This document shows, in pieces, positions 1-7,482 of a DNA stretch of 41,846 nucleotides; the first letter of the stretch is position 1; each line of letters opens with the position of its first letter. The stretch is from positions 5,001 to 46,846 of the forward strand of contig JAEYQO010000101.1 of NCBI GenBank assembly GCA_023409975.1, read 5' to 3'. The position numbers and the translations under genes are program-made. This DNA comes from Bacteroidota bacterium (lineage in GTDB: Bacteria; Bacteroidota; Bacteroidia; Chitinophagales; Chitinophagaceae). A model generated the notes under the pieces. The model was given only the letters and a program-made list of their open reading frames with translations. It searched no databases and was not told the origin of the DNA.

Positions 1-16
1 TTGATGGTTGATGGTT

Positions 17-42
17 GGGGGGGGGTGGGTTGTGGTGGGAGG
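17..42 (+). repeat. G-run with quadruplex potential
   Basis: A run of nine G is followed by GGG, GG, GGG and GG tracts separated by 1-4 bases. Four or more G tracts this close could fold as a G-quadruplex on the plus strand. A tandem TTGATGG copy precedes it. Folding is inferred from the pattern alone. Confidence 0.45.
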
Positions 43-194
43 TGCAGCCCTTGTGCGGAAAATGCTTAGATCCTGCCAGTTTGCGCGTAAAAAGCCACCC
101 GTACTATTGAGAAAGCCTAAGGTTTGTCCGGGGTCAGACCGACACCACCAGGAAACCAGTACGACGTATGTCAGACACCGTTCCCTTGTCTTAT

Positions 195-282
195 GCAACT
201 TAGTTGGAACCTACAAGGAACCTTTACCGAACCGTCACCGAACCTTGAAGGTACTTGCATGGCACCCCAACCGAACCCACTT
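195..282. repeat. Degenerate tandem array with 11-bp period
   Basis: Eight consecutive 11-bp units start at 195, 206, 217, 228, 239, 250, 261 and 272. Most begin with two G/C bases followed by AACC or ACC-like bases, for example ggaacctttac and cgaaccgtcac. The AACC core recurs at 208, 219, 230 and 241, exactly 11 bp apart. Eleven is not a multiple of three and no gene covers it, so the repeat acts, if at all, at DNA or RNA level. Its role is unknown. Confidence 0.7.
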
Positions 283-327
283 GCGAAGTATAGAGGGACT
301 GCAGCTTCTGGTGGGTGGTGGATCCAA

Positions 328-2784
328 CTAGCGATCGGCCTGCGCCTGCATACGTCTGATGCGGTCCTCCAGCTTTTCGCTGCTGAGCTCTTCCCGAAGG
401 CTATCTACTTTGATCGGGAAACAGAAAGGGGTTAGGTTTTCCGGGCGACTGACGATAATCCGGCTTTTGTAGATGCGCTCCAGTGCCGCATGTAGTCTAC
501 CCGCTTCCACTTCATAGGCAAGCACTTCGTTATAAGCCTGCTGCAGTAAAAGATGGTTGGGCTCGTGATCGTTTAGCACCTGATAGATCAGCGAGGTAGA
601 ATTCTGCAGGTGGCGCTGCTTTTTCTGAGCTCCTGGAAATCCCTGAAACACCAATCCGGCAATGACGGCAATATCTCTGAACTTCCGCTTGCCCAACTCT
701 GCAGCATTAATACTCCGCTGTAAATCGTGATACCAGTTCGAAGGACTGAACAGGTCATTGACCGTAGCCTCATCGATCTCGATAGGCTGATCACTCAGCA
801 ATTCCAATCCATAATCGTTCATCGCCATGGAAAAAGTCATGGGCTTTTTTGCAGAGAGGCGCCAGGCTATCAAAGAGGCCAGCGACTGATGAACCAGCCT
901 TCCTTCAAAAGGGTAGACAAATAGATGATATCCGTCCCTGGTATGGATCAGCTCAAGCAGCGTTTCATTTTCACGAGGAATCGCAGATGCCGTTCGTTGC
1001 TTTTCAAACAGTGGCTCAAGAAAAGCCAGCAGAGGATGAAACGGAGCAGGGTCTGCAGCCTGCTGGAAAGCCTTGCGGAGGACTTCTCCCAGGATAGCCG
1101 AGAGCGGTAACCGCCCACCCAGCCAGGCCGGAATGATCGCCGATCTGGCCGTAGATTTTCGAACTAACACCTGCATGTCCCGGATCATGACCAATTCCAG
1201 CTTTCTTCCTGCGAGAACAAAGACATCACCGGGCTTCAACCTTGAGATAAAGGATTCCTCTACAGTTCCCACAAAACCACCACCCAAAAACTTCACTGTC
1301 ATCAGCGCATCACCCACGATGGTTCCGATATGCATACGATGCCTCATCGCTATGCGCCTGTTCAGGACCCGGTATAGTCCGTCTGCGAATACCACTTTGT
1401 GATAGTCATCATAAGCGTTAAGCGTACTACCGCCATGTGCAATAAAAGCTATCAGCGTATCCCATTCCTGCTGACTGATATCTGCGAAACAATGAGTGGT
1501 ACGCACCTCTTCCAGCAGCTCTTCAGCATCAAAGCCTTCTCCTACTGCTCTGGTAACCATATACTGAATGAGCACATCGTATGCGAGCAGCACCGGCTGG
1601 CGACTTTCTATGATCTGCTGTTCATAGCCATCCTGCAGGGCTGCAGCTTCCACAATCTCGAGGGAATGAGTAGGAACAAAGTAGATATTGCTTACCGCGT
1701 TAGGTTCGTGACCACTGCGTCCAGCCCTTTGTAAAAATCTGGCTACGCCTTTGGGCGATCCGATCTGGATGACGGTATCTACCGGACGGAAGTCGACACC
1801 CAGATCGAGACTGGAGGTACACACTACCACCTTGAGACTGCCCTGGTGCAATTGTTCCTCCACCCAACTTCTGACTTCTCCATTGATGGCGCTATGGTGT
1901 AAAGCGATCACACCTGCCAGAGAGGGATCTGCGTTGAGCAGTGTCTGATACCAGATTTCTGCCTGGGAGCGGACGTTAGTGAACAGCAGTGTCGACCGGC
2001 TTTGATGAATAATCGGCAACACATGATCGATCATTTTAGTGCCGAGATGACCAGCCCAGGGAAAGCGCTCAACCGTTTCAGGAAGAACAGTATGTAACGC
2101 AATCTGCTTTTGCAGGTCAGCGCGCACTAACACTCCATTACCTTCATCTCCGAGTAAAACCTGAAGTGCTTCATTCAAATTTCCGATAGTAGCTGAGATT
2201 CCCCAGATACGTAAGGGTGGAAAAACATCTGGTGTCCTAAGTCTCCGGAGATGAGCCAGCGCCAGTTCTACCTGCACCCCTCTTTTACTGCCTAGCAGCT
2301 CGTGCCATTCATCAACAGCGATGCAGGCCAGGTCCCGGAACATTGTCTTATACCCTTTGGAAGCGATGAGCAGATGCAGGCTTTCCGGTGTGATGATCAA
2401 TACCTCAGGAACATTTGTTTTCTGCTTCTGTCGTTCCGAAACAGGTGTATCTCCGTTTCTTACGGCTACCTTCCAGGGAATTGCCAGCTCTGCCAGAGCC
2501 TCTTCCATCGCGCGGGCGATATCCTTTGCCAGCGCACGTAACGGCGTGATCCATAGCAATTGGAGTCCATTCTTCCGCCGCTTCTGGTAATCAGGATGAT
2601 TGTTGATGAACTCGATAACGACAGCCAGAAAAACAGAGTATGTTTTTCCAAAACCAGTAGGAGCATTTACAATTCCATTGAGTCCTTCCAGGTATAGTTG
2701 CCAGGTTTCCTCCTGAAAAGCGAAGGGGTGCAAACCTTTCCCTGCGAGCCAATTAACAATAACTGATTTACCTGCGTTTTCCAC
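328..2784 (-). CDS. Ligase-associated DNA damage response DEXH-box helicase
   Basis: This 818-residue protein is an Lhr-type superfamily 2 helicase. Visible motifs are Walker A (APTGFGKT, residues 41-48), the DEWH box (158-161), SAT motif III (197-199) and motif VI QRAGRSGH (352-359), followed by a long Lhr-like C-terminal part. Length and layout match the helicase usually encoded next to a bacterial ATP-dependent ligase, an MBL-fold exonuclease and the PdeM phosphoesterase, a set linked to DNA damage repair. Here the ligase is 7 kb upstream on the same strand, and no exonuclease or PdeM gene is in the window. The ATG at 2784 directly precedes the conserved N-terminus, and no upstream gene is close enough for an operon. 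The family is clear; the repair substrate is not known from sequence. Confidence 0.9.
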   Translation of the reverse strand: MENAGKSVIVNWLAGKGLHPFAFQEETWQLYLEGLNGIVNAPTGFGKTYSVFLAVVIEFINNHPDYQKRRKNGLQLLWITPLRALAKDIARAMEEALAELAIPWKVAVRNGDTPVSERQKQKTNVPEVLIITPESLHLLIASKGYKTMFRDLACIAVDEWHELLGSKRGVQVELALAHLRRLRTPDVFPPLRIWGISATIGNLNEALQVLLGDEGNGVLVRADLQKQIALHTVLPETVERFPWAGHLGTKMIDHVLPIIHQSRSTLLFTNVRSQAEIWYQTLLNADPSLAGVIALHHSAINGEVRSWVEEQLHQGSLKVVVCTSSLDLGVDFRPVDTVIQIGSPKGVARFLQRAGRSGHEPNAVSNIYFVPTHSLEIVEAAALQDGYEQQIIESRQPVLLAYDVLIQYMVTRAVGEGFDAEELLEEVRTTHCFADISQQEWDTLIAFIAHGGSTLNAYDDYHKVVFADGLYRVLNRRIAMRHRMHIGTIVGDALMTVKFLGGGFVGTVEESFISRLKPGDVFVLAGRKLELVMIRDMQVLVRKSTARSAIIPAWLGGRLPLSAILGEVLRKAFQQAADPAPFHPLLAFLEPLFEKQRTASAIPRENETLLELIHTRDGYHLFVYPFEGRLVHQSLASLIAWRLSAKKPMTFSMAMNDYGLELLSDQPIEIDEATVNDLFSPSNWYHDLQRSINAAELGKRKFRDIAVIAGLVFQGFPGAQKKQRHLQNSTSLIYQVLNDHEPNHLLLQQAYNEVLAYEVEAGRLHAALERIYKSRIIVSRPENLTPFCFPIKVDSLREELSSEKLEDRIRRMQAQADR

Positions 2785-2942
2785 TCTGCTAAAGTATTGA
2801 AAGAGTCTTTACAGAGTCGGGTTTAATGCGAAGCACACCCTTCAGTTTTGAATCTTCCTGATATAGAACTATATTCAATCCACCGGAGTGCTGTTTTAAA
2901 GGTGAGAAATCGTGGAGACTTTCAAAATTTTAAATCATCACC

Positions 2943-3746
2943 ATGGACAAGATTTATGAAACTACCGAGTTAATCTGGAAATCTCATGAAAATTACTTGG
3001 GTAAGCAAACTCAGGAGCTTAAGAACTTTATTGTTACTGACTACCTGGCCAATTTGTTTTGTCCCGGAGAATACTATTATTATGTCTTAAATTCTCCTAC
3101 GCTTACTTTAGATATTGTGAGTCCAGGCGTTGAAAAGCTGCTTGGCGTTCGGCCCGAAGATTTCTCCATCCGCGTTCTGTCACAGATTATTCATCCGGAT
3201 GACGTCGAGTTCTTTCTGAAGTGCGAGGATGTTGTTGCCTACTTTCTTAAAAACTGTATACCGCCTGAGAAGATGGTGCACTATAAAATTTCCTATTGCC
3301 TGAGAGAAAAAACCAAACATCGTGGTTATAGGCTTTTCCTACTTCAGACGATTACCATACAAACTACGCCCGAAGGAGCACTTCTTAAAGTTTTCGGATC
3401 TCACACAGATATATCACATATCACCGAAGTCAACAACCACAAACTGTCACTGATAGGTTTAAATGGTGAACCATCTTTTCATAGCATAGATGTTTTTTCG
3501 GATGAGGTGCTTGATGGGTATAAACCCTATTCCAGTGAGGGTCGATTGTCGGACTGTCCCTTCAGCAAACGGGAACTTGATATTGTGCGCCTGCTCTCAT
3601 CGGGGCTGAACACGGAAGAAATTGCGACCAAATTATTTGTCAGTCGCAACACCGTTGAAAGCCACCGTCGTAATATACTCAGGAAATGTGATGCTAAGAA
3701 CACCGTTCAACTGGTGGCGGATTGCATCCGTTTGGGGTATATCTAA
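2943..3746 (+). CDS. PAS domain LuxR-type transcriptional regulator
   Basis: This 267-residue protein has a PAS-like region (about residues 55-155, including the stretch SPTLTLDIVSPGVEKLLG) and a C-terminal LuxR/GerE helix-turn-helix (about 200-265) with the typical ELDIVRLLSSGLNTEEIA core and a VSRNTVESHRRNI recognition region. No membrane segment or receiver domain is visible, so it is probably a cytosolic one-component sensor-regulator. The ligand is unknown. It is transcribed away from the helicase and towards the lipoprotein pair, ending at a hairpin shared with lipoprotein A. The upstream 158 bp has no clear Bacteroidota promoter, and there is no strong ribosome site before the ATG. Confidence 0.85.
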   Translation: MDKIYETTELIWKSHENYLGKQTQELKNFIVTDYLANLFCPGEYYYYVLNSPTLTLDIVSPGVEKLLGVRPEDFSIRVLSQIIHPDDVEFFLKCEDVVAYFLKNCIPPEKMVHYKISYCLREKTKHRGYRLFLLQTITIQTTPEGALLKVFGSHTDISHITEVNNHKLSLIGLNGEPSFHSIDVFSDEVLDGYKPYSSEGRLSDCPFSKRELDIVRLLSSGLNTEEIATKLFVSRNTVESHRRNILRKCDAKNTVQLVADCIRLGYI

Positions 3747-3751
3747 AAGAA

Positions 3752-3782
3752 AACAACGGAAGACACGAAGTCTTCCGCTGTT
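3752..3782. terminator. Shared hairpin between convergent genes
   Basis: An 8-bp perfect stem (cggaagac at 3757-3764 with gtcttccg at 3770-3777) and a 5-base loop is extended by further A-T and C-G pairs outside one mismatch. On the minus strand a T-rich stretch follows, so it can end lipoprotein A transcription as well as the LuxR gene. Confidence 0.75.
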
Positions 3783-3792
3783 CAAACCTCAG

Positions 3793-4827
3793 TTATTTCG
3801 ACCAGGTAGTTCCGGCCCACTGCAGTGTATTCCCATTTATAGTATAAGTCTGGGGATCATCATCCGGTGGTGTATTTACGGTATCTCCGCAAATAACCAT
3901 GCTTTGGTAGTTCAGCACCAGCTTATTGCCATTTGTTGACCATTTGAAATGAGTGGTGGACCCATCTTCACAGCCAGGCGTATTGTTCACATCTTTATAG
4001 TGTAAAAACCCTGAACAATCGCTATTGAATTTAATGTCTACATTACCGGAGCCAACGAACCAGTGGCCGACAAGTTGTGGATCTCCACAGTTGCCGCTAC
4101 CACCGCCGCCACCCTGGGAGGTGCGGGTACCACTTATGGTACCTGAGTAGCCGTCCGAATCCTGCCATGTTCCGCTTACCTGTGTCCCTGAGATGCTGAT
4201 ATTGAAAGTAACGGAATAACCACCACCGAGGTTCATTGATACATTCATCGCGCCGGAAGAACTAACGTTTCCCGAGAAATTCCTCGTCATGCCGCCGCTG
4301 TTGTAAGAGCCCGTTGCCTGATTGTTAGTAACAGTCATTTCCCAGTCCCCGAGCACTTCTCCATCTTCAAATGCCTTACCTTCATAAGTTCCGTCGTAGG
4401 CACCGCCGCTTCCGCCGCCTCCGCCGCCTCCTGTTTTAGTGCCTTCGACACCACCGACGCCGCCCTCATTGTCTTTCCAGGAACCGAGCACCTGATCACC
4501 ACTGAATATCAGCTCAACGTCGATGACATATCCAGGCTCAGGAGATACCTGGAAGGCAATTTTACTATCCTTCACTTTACCGTTGAATTCGTGGGTTTGA
4601 GAAGCTACGGTGAAGTTTCCTGAGGCATTACCGTTCTGTACCGTCATCGACCAGGTTCCGATCTGGCCTGAAGGTCCTATTATTGTTCCACTGTAGGTTC
4701 CATCATGACCTGGATCTCCGTCCTTATCCTTGTCGGACTTTGAACACGCAGAGAGTAGCATTAGCGGCACTGCAAACAGCAGTATTGCCCACCCAAATAG
4801 TCTTAGTTGTTTCATACACAAACGCAT
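3793..4827 (-). CDS. Lipoprotein A, two beta repeats plus lipocalin-like C-terminus
   Basis: This 344-residue protein starts with a lipoprotein signal: a hydrophobic core ending in LLSAC, with Asp/Lys-rich residues next. A second possible start lies four codons in (4815), which gives a shorter signal peptide. Two related repeats follow (about 42-135 and 146-237), each with a DGTY(S/E)G start, a GxWxMTV strand and an SGT/GSW(K/Q)D turn, separated by a poly-Gly linker. After a second Gly-rich linker comes a C-terminal domain (about 248-344) with GHWFVGS and a closing LQWAGTTW, resembling lipocalin-like domains of Bacteroidota. The first about 240 residues are nearly the same as lipoprotein B. 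It is probably on the cell surface or in the periplasm; the function is not recognised. Confidence 0.8.
   Translation of the reverse strand: MRLCMKQLRLFGWAILLFAVPLMLLSACSKSDKDKDGDPGHDGTYSGTIIGPSGQIGTWSMTVQNGNASGNFTVASQTHEFNGKVKDSKIAFQVSPEPGYVIDVELIFSGDQVLGSWKDNEGGVGGVEGTKTGGGGGGGSGGAYDGTYEGKAFEDGEVLGDWEMTVTNNQATGSYNSGGMTRNFSGNVSSSGAMNVSMNLGGGYSVTFNISISGTQVSGTWQDSDGYSGTISGTRTSQGGGGGSGNCGDPQLVGHWFVGSGNVDIKFNSDCSGFLHYKDVNNTPGCEDGSTTHFKWSTNGNKLVLNYQSMVICGDTVNTPPDDDPQTYTINGNTLQWAGTTWSK
4100..4827 (-). repeat. Direct repeat copy 1 (lipoprotein N-terminal half)
   Basis: About 728 bp covering the signal peptide, both beta repeats and the Gly linker recur at 5370-6097 with a constant offset of 1270 bp. 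The match ends in the poly-Gly linker, after which the two genes differ completely. Confidence 0.85.
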
Positions 4828-4861
4828 TTTAGAAATTTATGAATAGGTATTTATTCCTGTT

Positions 4862-4869
4862 TAAACTTA
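4862..4869 (-). promoter_or_regulatory. Putative -7 box of lipoprotein A
   Basis: On the minus strand the sequence reads TAAGTTTA, one base from the Bacteroidota TAnnTTTG box, 35 bases before the ATG. The same octamer sits at the same place before lipoprotein B, so it was kept after duplication. No clear -33 element is seen. Confidence 0.4.
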
Positions 4870-4891
4870 GCCTTTACGTCGCCTAAAATAC

Positions 4892-4996
4892 GGCTCCTAC
4901 CAGCGAAATATCAAGGGCATCATCGAGCACAGCTATTACCACCTGGGGCAGGTAGTCCTGATTCGAAAAATGGCGCTGGAGGCCGGTATCACCTAA
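4892..4996 (+). pseudogene. 3' fragment of a DinB/DUF1572-like gene
   Basis: A plus-strand frame ending at TAA 4994-4996 encodes IKGIIEHSYYHLGQVVLIRK and a short tail. The pattern HxxYHxGQxxxxxK is the C-terminal signature of DinB-superfamily proteins (DUF1572 type), where His side chains bind metal. No start and no upstream part exist, since the preceding bases are the promoter region of lipoprotein A. It is therefore a leftover of a lost gene. The match rests on about 30 residues. Confidence 0.55.
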
Positions 4997-5029
4997 CCAT
5001 CCTGTAATTGTTTTCTGCTCACTACCAAA

Positions 5030-6097
5030 TCAAAGTTCCTCGTACTTTGTCAATTCAAAATGCGATCCACCACCGTTGGCATGTCCGCATGGGGAACAAC
5101 TGCTTTTAGCAACTTCACCGACAGGTAACCGCGACCGGCACCCAACACTCGGACTTGCTGTGTTGTAATGCAGCTTCCAACAAATAGAAACATCTTTAGT
5201 TCCGGTGTTTTCAACAACAGAGAATCCACTCCCGCCATTTGAATAGGAACAAATGGTAAAAATGAGTGGAAGCCCCACAACTTCCCATGATTTGCAGATC
5301 ACGTCCTTATCGTAAGACTCAGAATGGCTTGCCGGAGTTGAAATGGGTACCATAGTCCATTGCGGAGTACCTCCACCGCCGCCCTGGGATGTTCGGGTAC
5401 CACTGATGCTGCCTGAGTATCCATCTGAATCCTGCCATGTTCCGCTGACCTGTGCGCCTGAGATACTGATATTGAAGGTAACAGAATAACCACCGCCGAG
5501 GTTCATTGATACATTCATGACACCCGAAGAACTAACGTTTCCGGAGAAGCTCTTTGTCATGCCACCGCTGTAGTAAGTGCCCGTTGCCTGACTGTTAGTT
5601 ACCGTCATTTCCCAGTTTCCCAGCACTTCTCCATCTTCAAATGCTTTACCTTCATAAGTTCCATCGTAGGCAGCCCCGCTTCCGCCGCCACCGCCGCCTC
5701 CGGTTTTAGTTCCTTCTATACCACCAACGTCGCCCTCACTATCTTTCCAGGAACCGAGCACCTGATCTCCACTGAATATCAGCTCGACGTCGATGACATA
5801 TCCAGGCTCAGGCGATACCTGAAAGGCAATTTTACTATCCTTTACTTTTCCGTTAAACTCATGGGTTTGAGAGGAGACGGTGAAGTTTCCTGAGGCATTA
5901 CCGTTCTGTACGGTCATTGACCAGGTTCCGATCTGCCCTGAAGTTCCTAAAATGGTACCACTGTAGGTTCCATCATGACCTGGATCTCCGTCCTTATCCT
6001 TGTCGGACTTTGAACAGGCAGAGAATAGCAGCAGCGGGACTGCAAACAGCAGTATTACCCACCCAAATTGTCTTACTTGTTTCATACACAAACGCAT
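5030..6097 (-). CDS. Lipoprotein B, paralogue with a different C-terminus
   Basis: This 355-residue protein has the same lipoprotein signal (lipobox LFSAC) and the same two beta repeats as lipoprotein A, differing at scattered positions. After the Gly linker (about residue 240) it has an unrelated domain of about 110 residues (TPQWTMVP to the end) containing six Cys and a WKLHYN segment. Several Cys in an exported domain suggest disulfides. The shared part points to a common anchor or scaffold and the new part to a different binding or enzymatic role; both are inference. It lies upstream of lipoprotein A on the same strand, but each has its own putative -7 box. The alternative start is MKQ at 6085. 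Confidence 0.8.
   Translation of the reverse strand: MRLCMKQVRQFGWVILLFAVPLLLFSACSKSDKDKDGDPGHDGTYSGTILGTSGQIGTWSMTVQNGNASGNFTVSSQTHEFNGKVKDSKIAFQVSPEPGYVIDVELIFSGDQVLGSWKDSEGDVGGIEGTKTGGGGGGGSGAAYDGTYEGKAFEDGEVLGNWEMTVTNSQATGTYYSGGMTKSFSGNVSSSGVMNVSMNLGGGYSVTFNISISGAQVSGTWQDSDGYSGSISGTRTSQGGGGGTPQWTMVPISTPASHSESYDKDVICKSWEVVGLPLIFTICSYSNGGSGFSVVENTGTKDVSICWKLHYNTASPSVGCRSRLPVGEVAKSSCSPCGHANGGGSHFELTKYEEL
5370..6097 (-). repeat. Direct repeat copy 2 (lipoprotein N-terminal half)
   Basis: This is the partner of the 4100-4827 copy, with no net insertion or deletion over about 728 bp. Differences are mostly single-base, which points to a fairly recent tandem duplication followed by replacement of the 3' part of one copy. 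Confidence 0.85.
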
Positions 6098-6133
6098 TAT
6101 TAGGGATTTATGATTAATTAATTATTCTTATTT

Positions 6134-6141
6134 TAAACTTA
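6134..6141 (-). promoter_or_regulatory. Putative -7 box of lipoprotein B
   Basis: The minus strand reads TAAGTTTA, 37 bases before the ATG, matching the box before lipoprotein A. It is one base from the Bacteroidota consensus. Confidence 0.4.
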
Positions 6142-6261
6142 TCTTTTAGGTCGCTCAAAAATATCCGGTCATCACAATTCCTGAAATACCTGTTTTCAGT
6201 GATTTTTCGACTTAAGCCTCAGGCCCGGTTTTTTAGACAGGTGAGGCAAAAAGTTTTCAGA

Positions 6262-6816
6262 ATGGCAAACTATCAGGGAAAAAAAGCGGCAATACTTACA
6301 GAACAGGGCTTTGAGGAAGTGGAACTGACCTCACCGTTGAAGGCGCTCAAAGATGCGGGAGTGGAAGCCCATATTATCTCACCGCAAAACGGAAAGGTTA
6401 AGGCCTGGGCGAAAACAGACTGGGGTGGAGAATACGATGTCGATAAGACGCTGGACGAGGCTAATCCTGGCGACTATGATCTGCTTGTCTTACCAGGCGG
6501 TGTGATGAATCCTGATAAGCTGCGTATGCAGTCAAAGGCCGTGCAGTTCGCTCAGCACTTTCTGGAATCGGGCAAGCCTCTGGCGGCTATCTGCCACGGG
6601 CCACAACTTCTCATTGAAACGGGTATGCTGGATGGACGGAAGATGACTTCTTACCCTTCTTTGAAAACGGACCTGGAGAATGCAGGTGTACAGTGGGAGG
6701 ACAAAGAAGTTATTGTTGATGCAGGTCTGGTTACCAGCAGGAAGCCCGATGACCTCGAAGCATTCAATAAAAAAATGCTGGAAGAACTCCGGGAAGGGCC
6801 GCACGAACCTAAATAG
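6262..6816 (+). CDS. DJ-1/PfpI family protein
   Basis: This 184-residue protein is a type 1 glutamine amidotransferase-like protein of the DJ-1/PfpI group. The nucleophile elbow is AAICHGPQ, with Cys111 followed by His112; the acidic partner is likely the Glu in GFEEVE (residues 16-21). Family members act as glyoxalases, chaperones or stress proteins, and the exact activity cannot be read from sequence. The frame is open 21 codons further upstream (to 6199), but the family N-terminus starts at MANYQGKKAAIL, so 6262 is preferred. It stands alone, and its 3' end abuts a minus-strand ligase remnant. Confidence 0.88.
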   Translation: MANYQGKKAAILTEQGFEEVELTSPLKALKDAGVEAHIISPQNGKVKAWAKTDWGGEYDVDKTLDEANPGDYDLLVLPGGVMNPDKLRMQSKAVQFAQHFLESGKPLAAICHGPQLLIETGMLDGRKMTSYPSLKTDLENAGVQWEDKEVIVDAGLVTSRKPDDLEAFNKKMLEELREGPHEPK

Positions 6817-6850
6817 TCTGGCTCAACCGTTAAAAACACCCTTCTGCTGG

Positions 6851-7002
6851 TCAGCTATCCGGTACATGACCATACTGTTGCAGGAGCTGCTTTAGATCAT
6901 CAAGGGTATTAATCTCATCTGCATTCTTATCCTGTCGCCAGCGTAACATTCTGGGGAAACGGACCGCAACGCCTGATTTGTGCCGGTTGGAATGTGAGAT
7001 AC
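6851..7002 (-). pseudogene. 3' fragment of an ATP-dependent DNA ligase gene
   Basis: The minus strand encodes a ligase C-terminus (RFPRMLRWRQDKNADEIN, then LDDLKQLLQQYGHVPDS and a stop) that matches the end of the intact ligase at 10060-11655. Seventy bases (6923-6992) are identical to 10123-10192, whereas the flanks differ at many positions. Homology stops near 7002, where unrelated sequence begins. There is no catalytic core, so it is a non-functional remnant. It marks the left edge of the AT-rich segment. Confidence 0.85.
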
Positions 7003-7229
7003 TCCTCTCCACGCGATTGTGGCTGTGCAACTACCGTTCGACAAATACCTTTCCAATTGAGCCCTTGTTAATTTGGGAAAAGACATTTATTTTAAAATAA
7101 ATTTTCAGTAAAAATAAATCAAAGATTAAAGACAGGTAAAACGGTTGTAAATAAAGGATTTACAGCCGTTTTATGATTTTATGGTAATGCGGTCAAAAGC
7201 AGTAAAAAGCAACGGTTGGCAAAAGTGCG

Positions 7230-7245
7230 GTTACTAAAACGTTAC
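7230..7245 (+). repeat. GTTAC-N6-GTTAC direct repeat, left copy (att-like)
   Basis: The 16-mer GTTACTAAAACGTTAC recurs as GTTACCAAATCGTTAC at 8553-8568 in the same orientation, 1323 bp away, with 14 of 16 bases the same. The pair encloses the cation transporter gene. Such flanking repeats could be ends of a site-specific integrated cassette; no recombinase is present. Confidence 0.5.
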
Positions 7246-7330
7246 TTTTGAAAACTGAAAACAATCGTTTTAAAACACTGTATTTCAGCTTTCTGCATAG
7301 TTTTTCATATTGTTCCGTAGCTCACATAGG

Positions 7331-7471
7331 TTTAATTTTATCATTAAGAATTGTGAGTATGGAAACGACAAAAAAATCAACGTTTATACATGTACAATAA
7401 CCAACCCTGTTTTTAAAGACATCTATGCACCATTAGACGGATTTGTAATTAACGGAGGAAATAAAATTTAG
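7331..7471 (+). pseudogene. Possible 3' remnant of an unrecognised gene
   Basis: An open frame without a start codon encodes about 46 residues containing INVYTCTITNPVFKDIYAPL and ending in NGGNKI. The composition looks protein-like rather than random. It ends 11 bases before the cation transporter. I do not recognise the family, and it could be chance. Confidence 0.3.
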
Positions 7472-7482
7472 ACTTTAAGAAG

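Larger units (their letters stand above)
1..327. other. Non-coding left edge, rich in repeats
   Basis: No convincing gene is seen here. The frames that stay open give proteins that look like random translation of repeats. The stretch holds a G-rich run near 17-42, a segment with two GTCAGAC copies (121-180), and an array with an 11-bp period (195-282). It lies downstream of the minus-strand helicase gene, whose stop is at 328. Confidence 0.6.
7003..7482. other. Gene-poor left arm of the AT-rich accessory segment
   Basis: No intact gene is seen in these 480 bases. Composition becomes clearly AT-rich after about 7080. The stretch includes a GTTAC-N6-GTTAC repeat (7230-7245) and an open frame without a start ending at 7471. 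A 64-codon minus-strand frame (6892-7086) overlaps the ligase remnant out of frame and is not believed. Confidence 0.5.

Noticed and set aside
8..435. Two overlapping plus-strand frames at the left edge
   Set aside because: They read through the G-run, the 11-bp array and the 3' end of the helicase gene, with no protein-like features.
6892..7086. A 64-codon minus-strand frame starting MSFPKLTRAQLERYL
   Set aside because: It enters the ligase remnant out of frame; the ligase frame is the meaningful one. The first 20 codons might belong to something else but cannot be supported.
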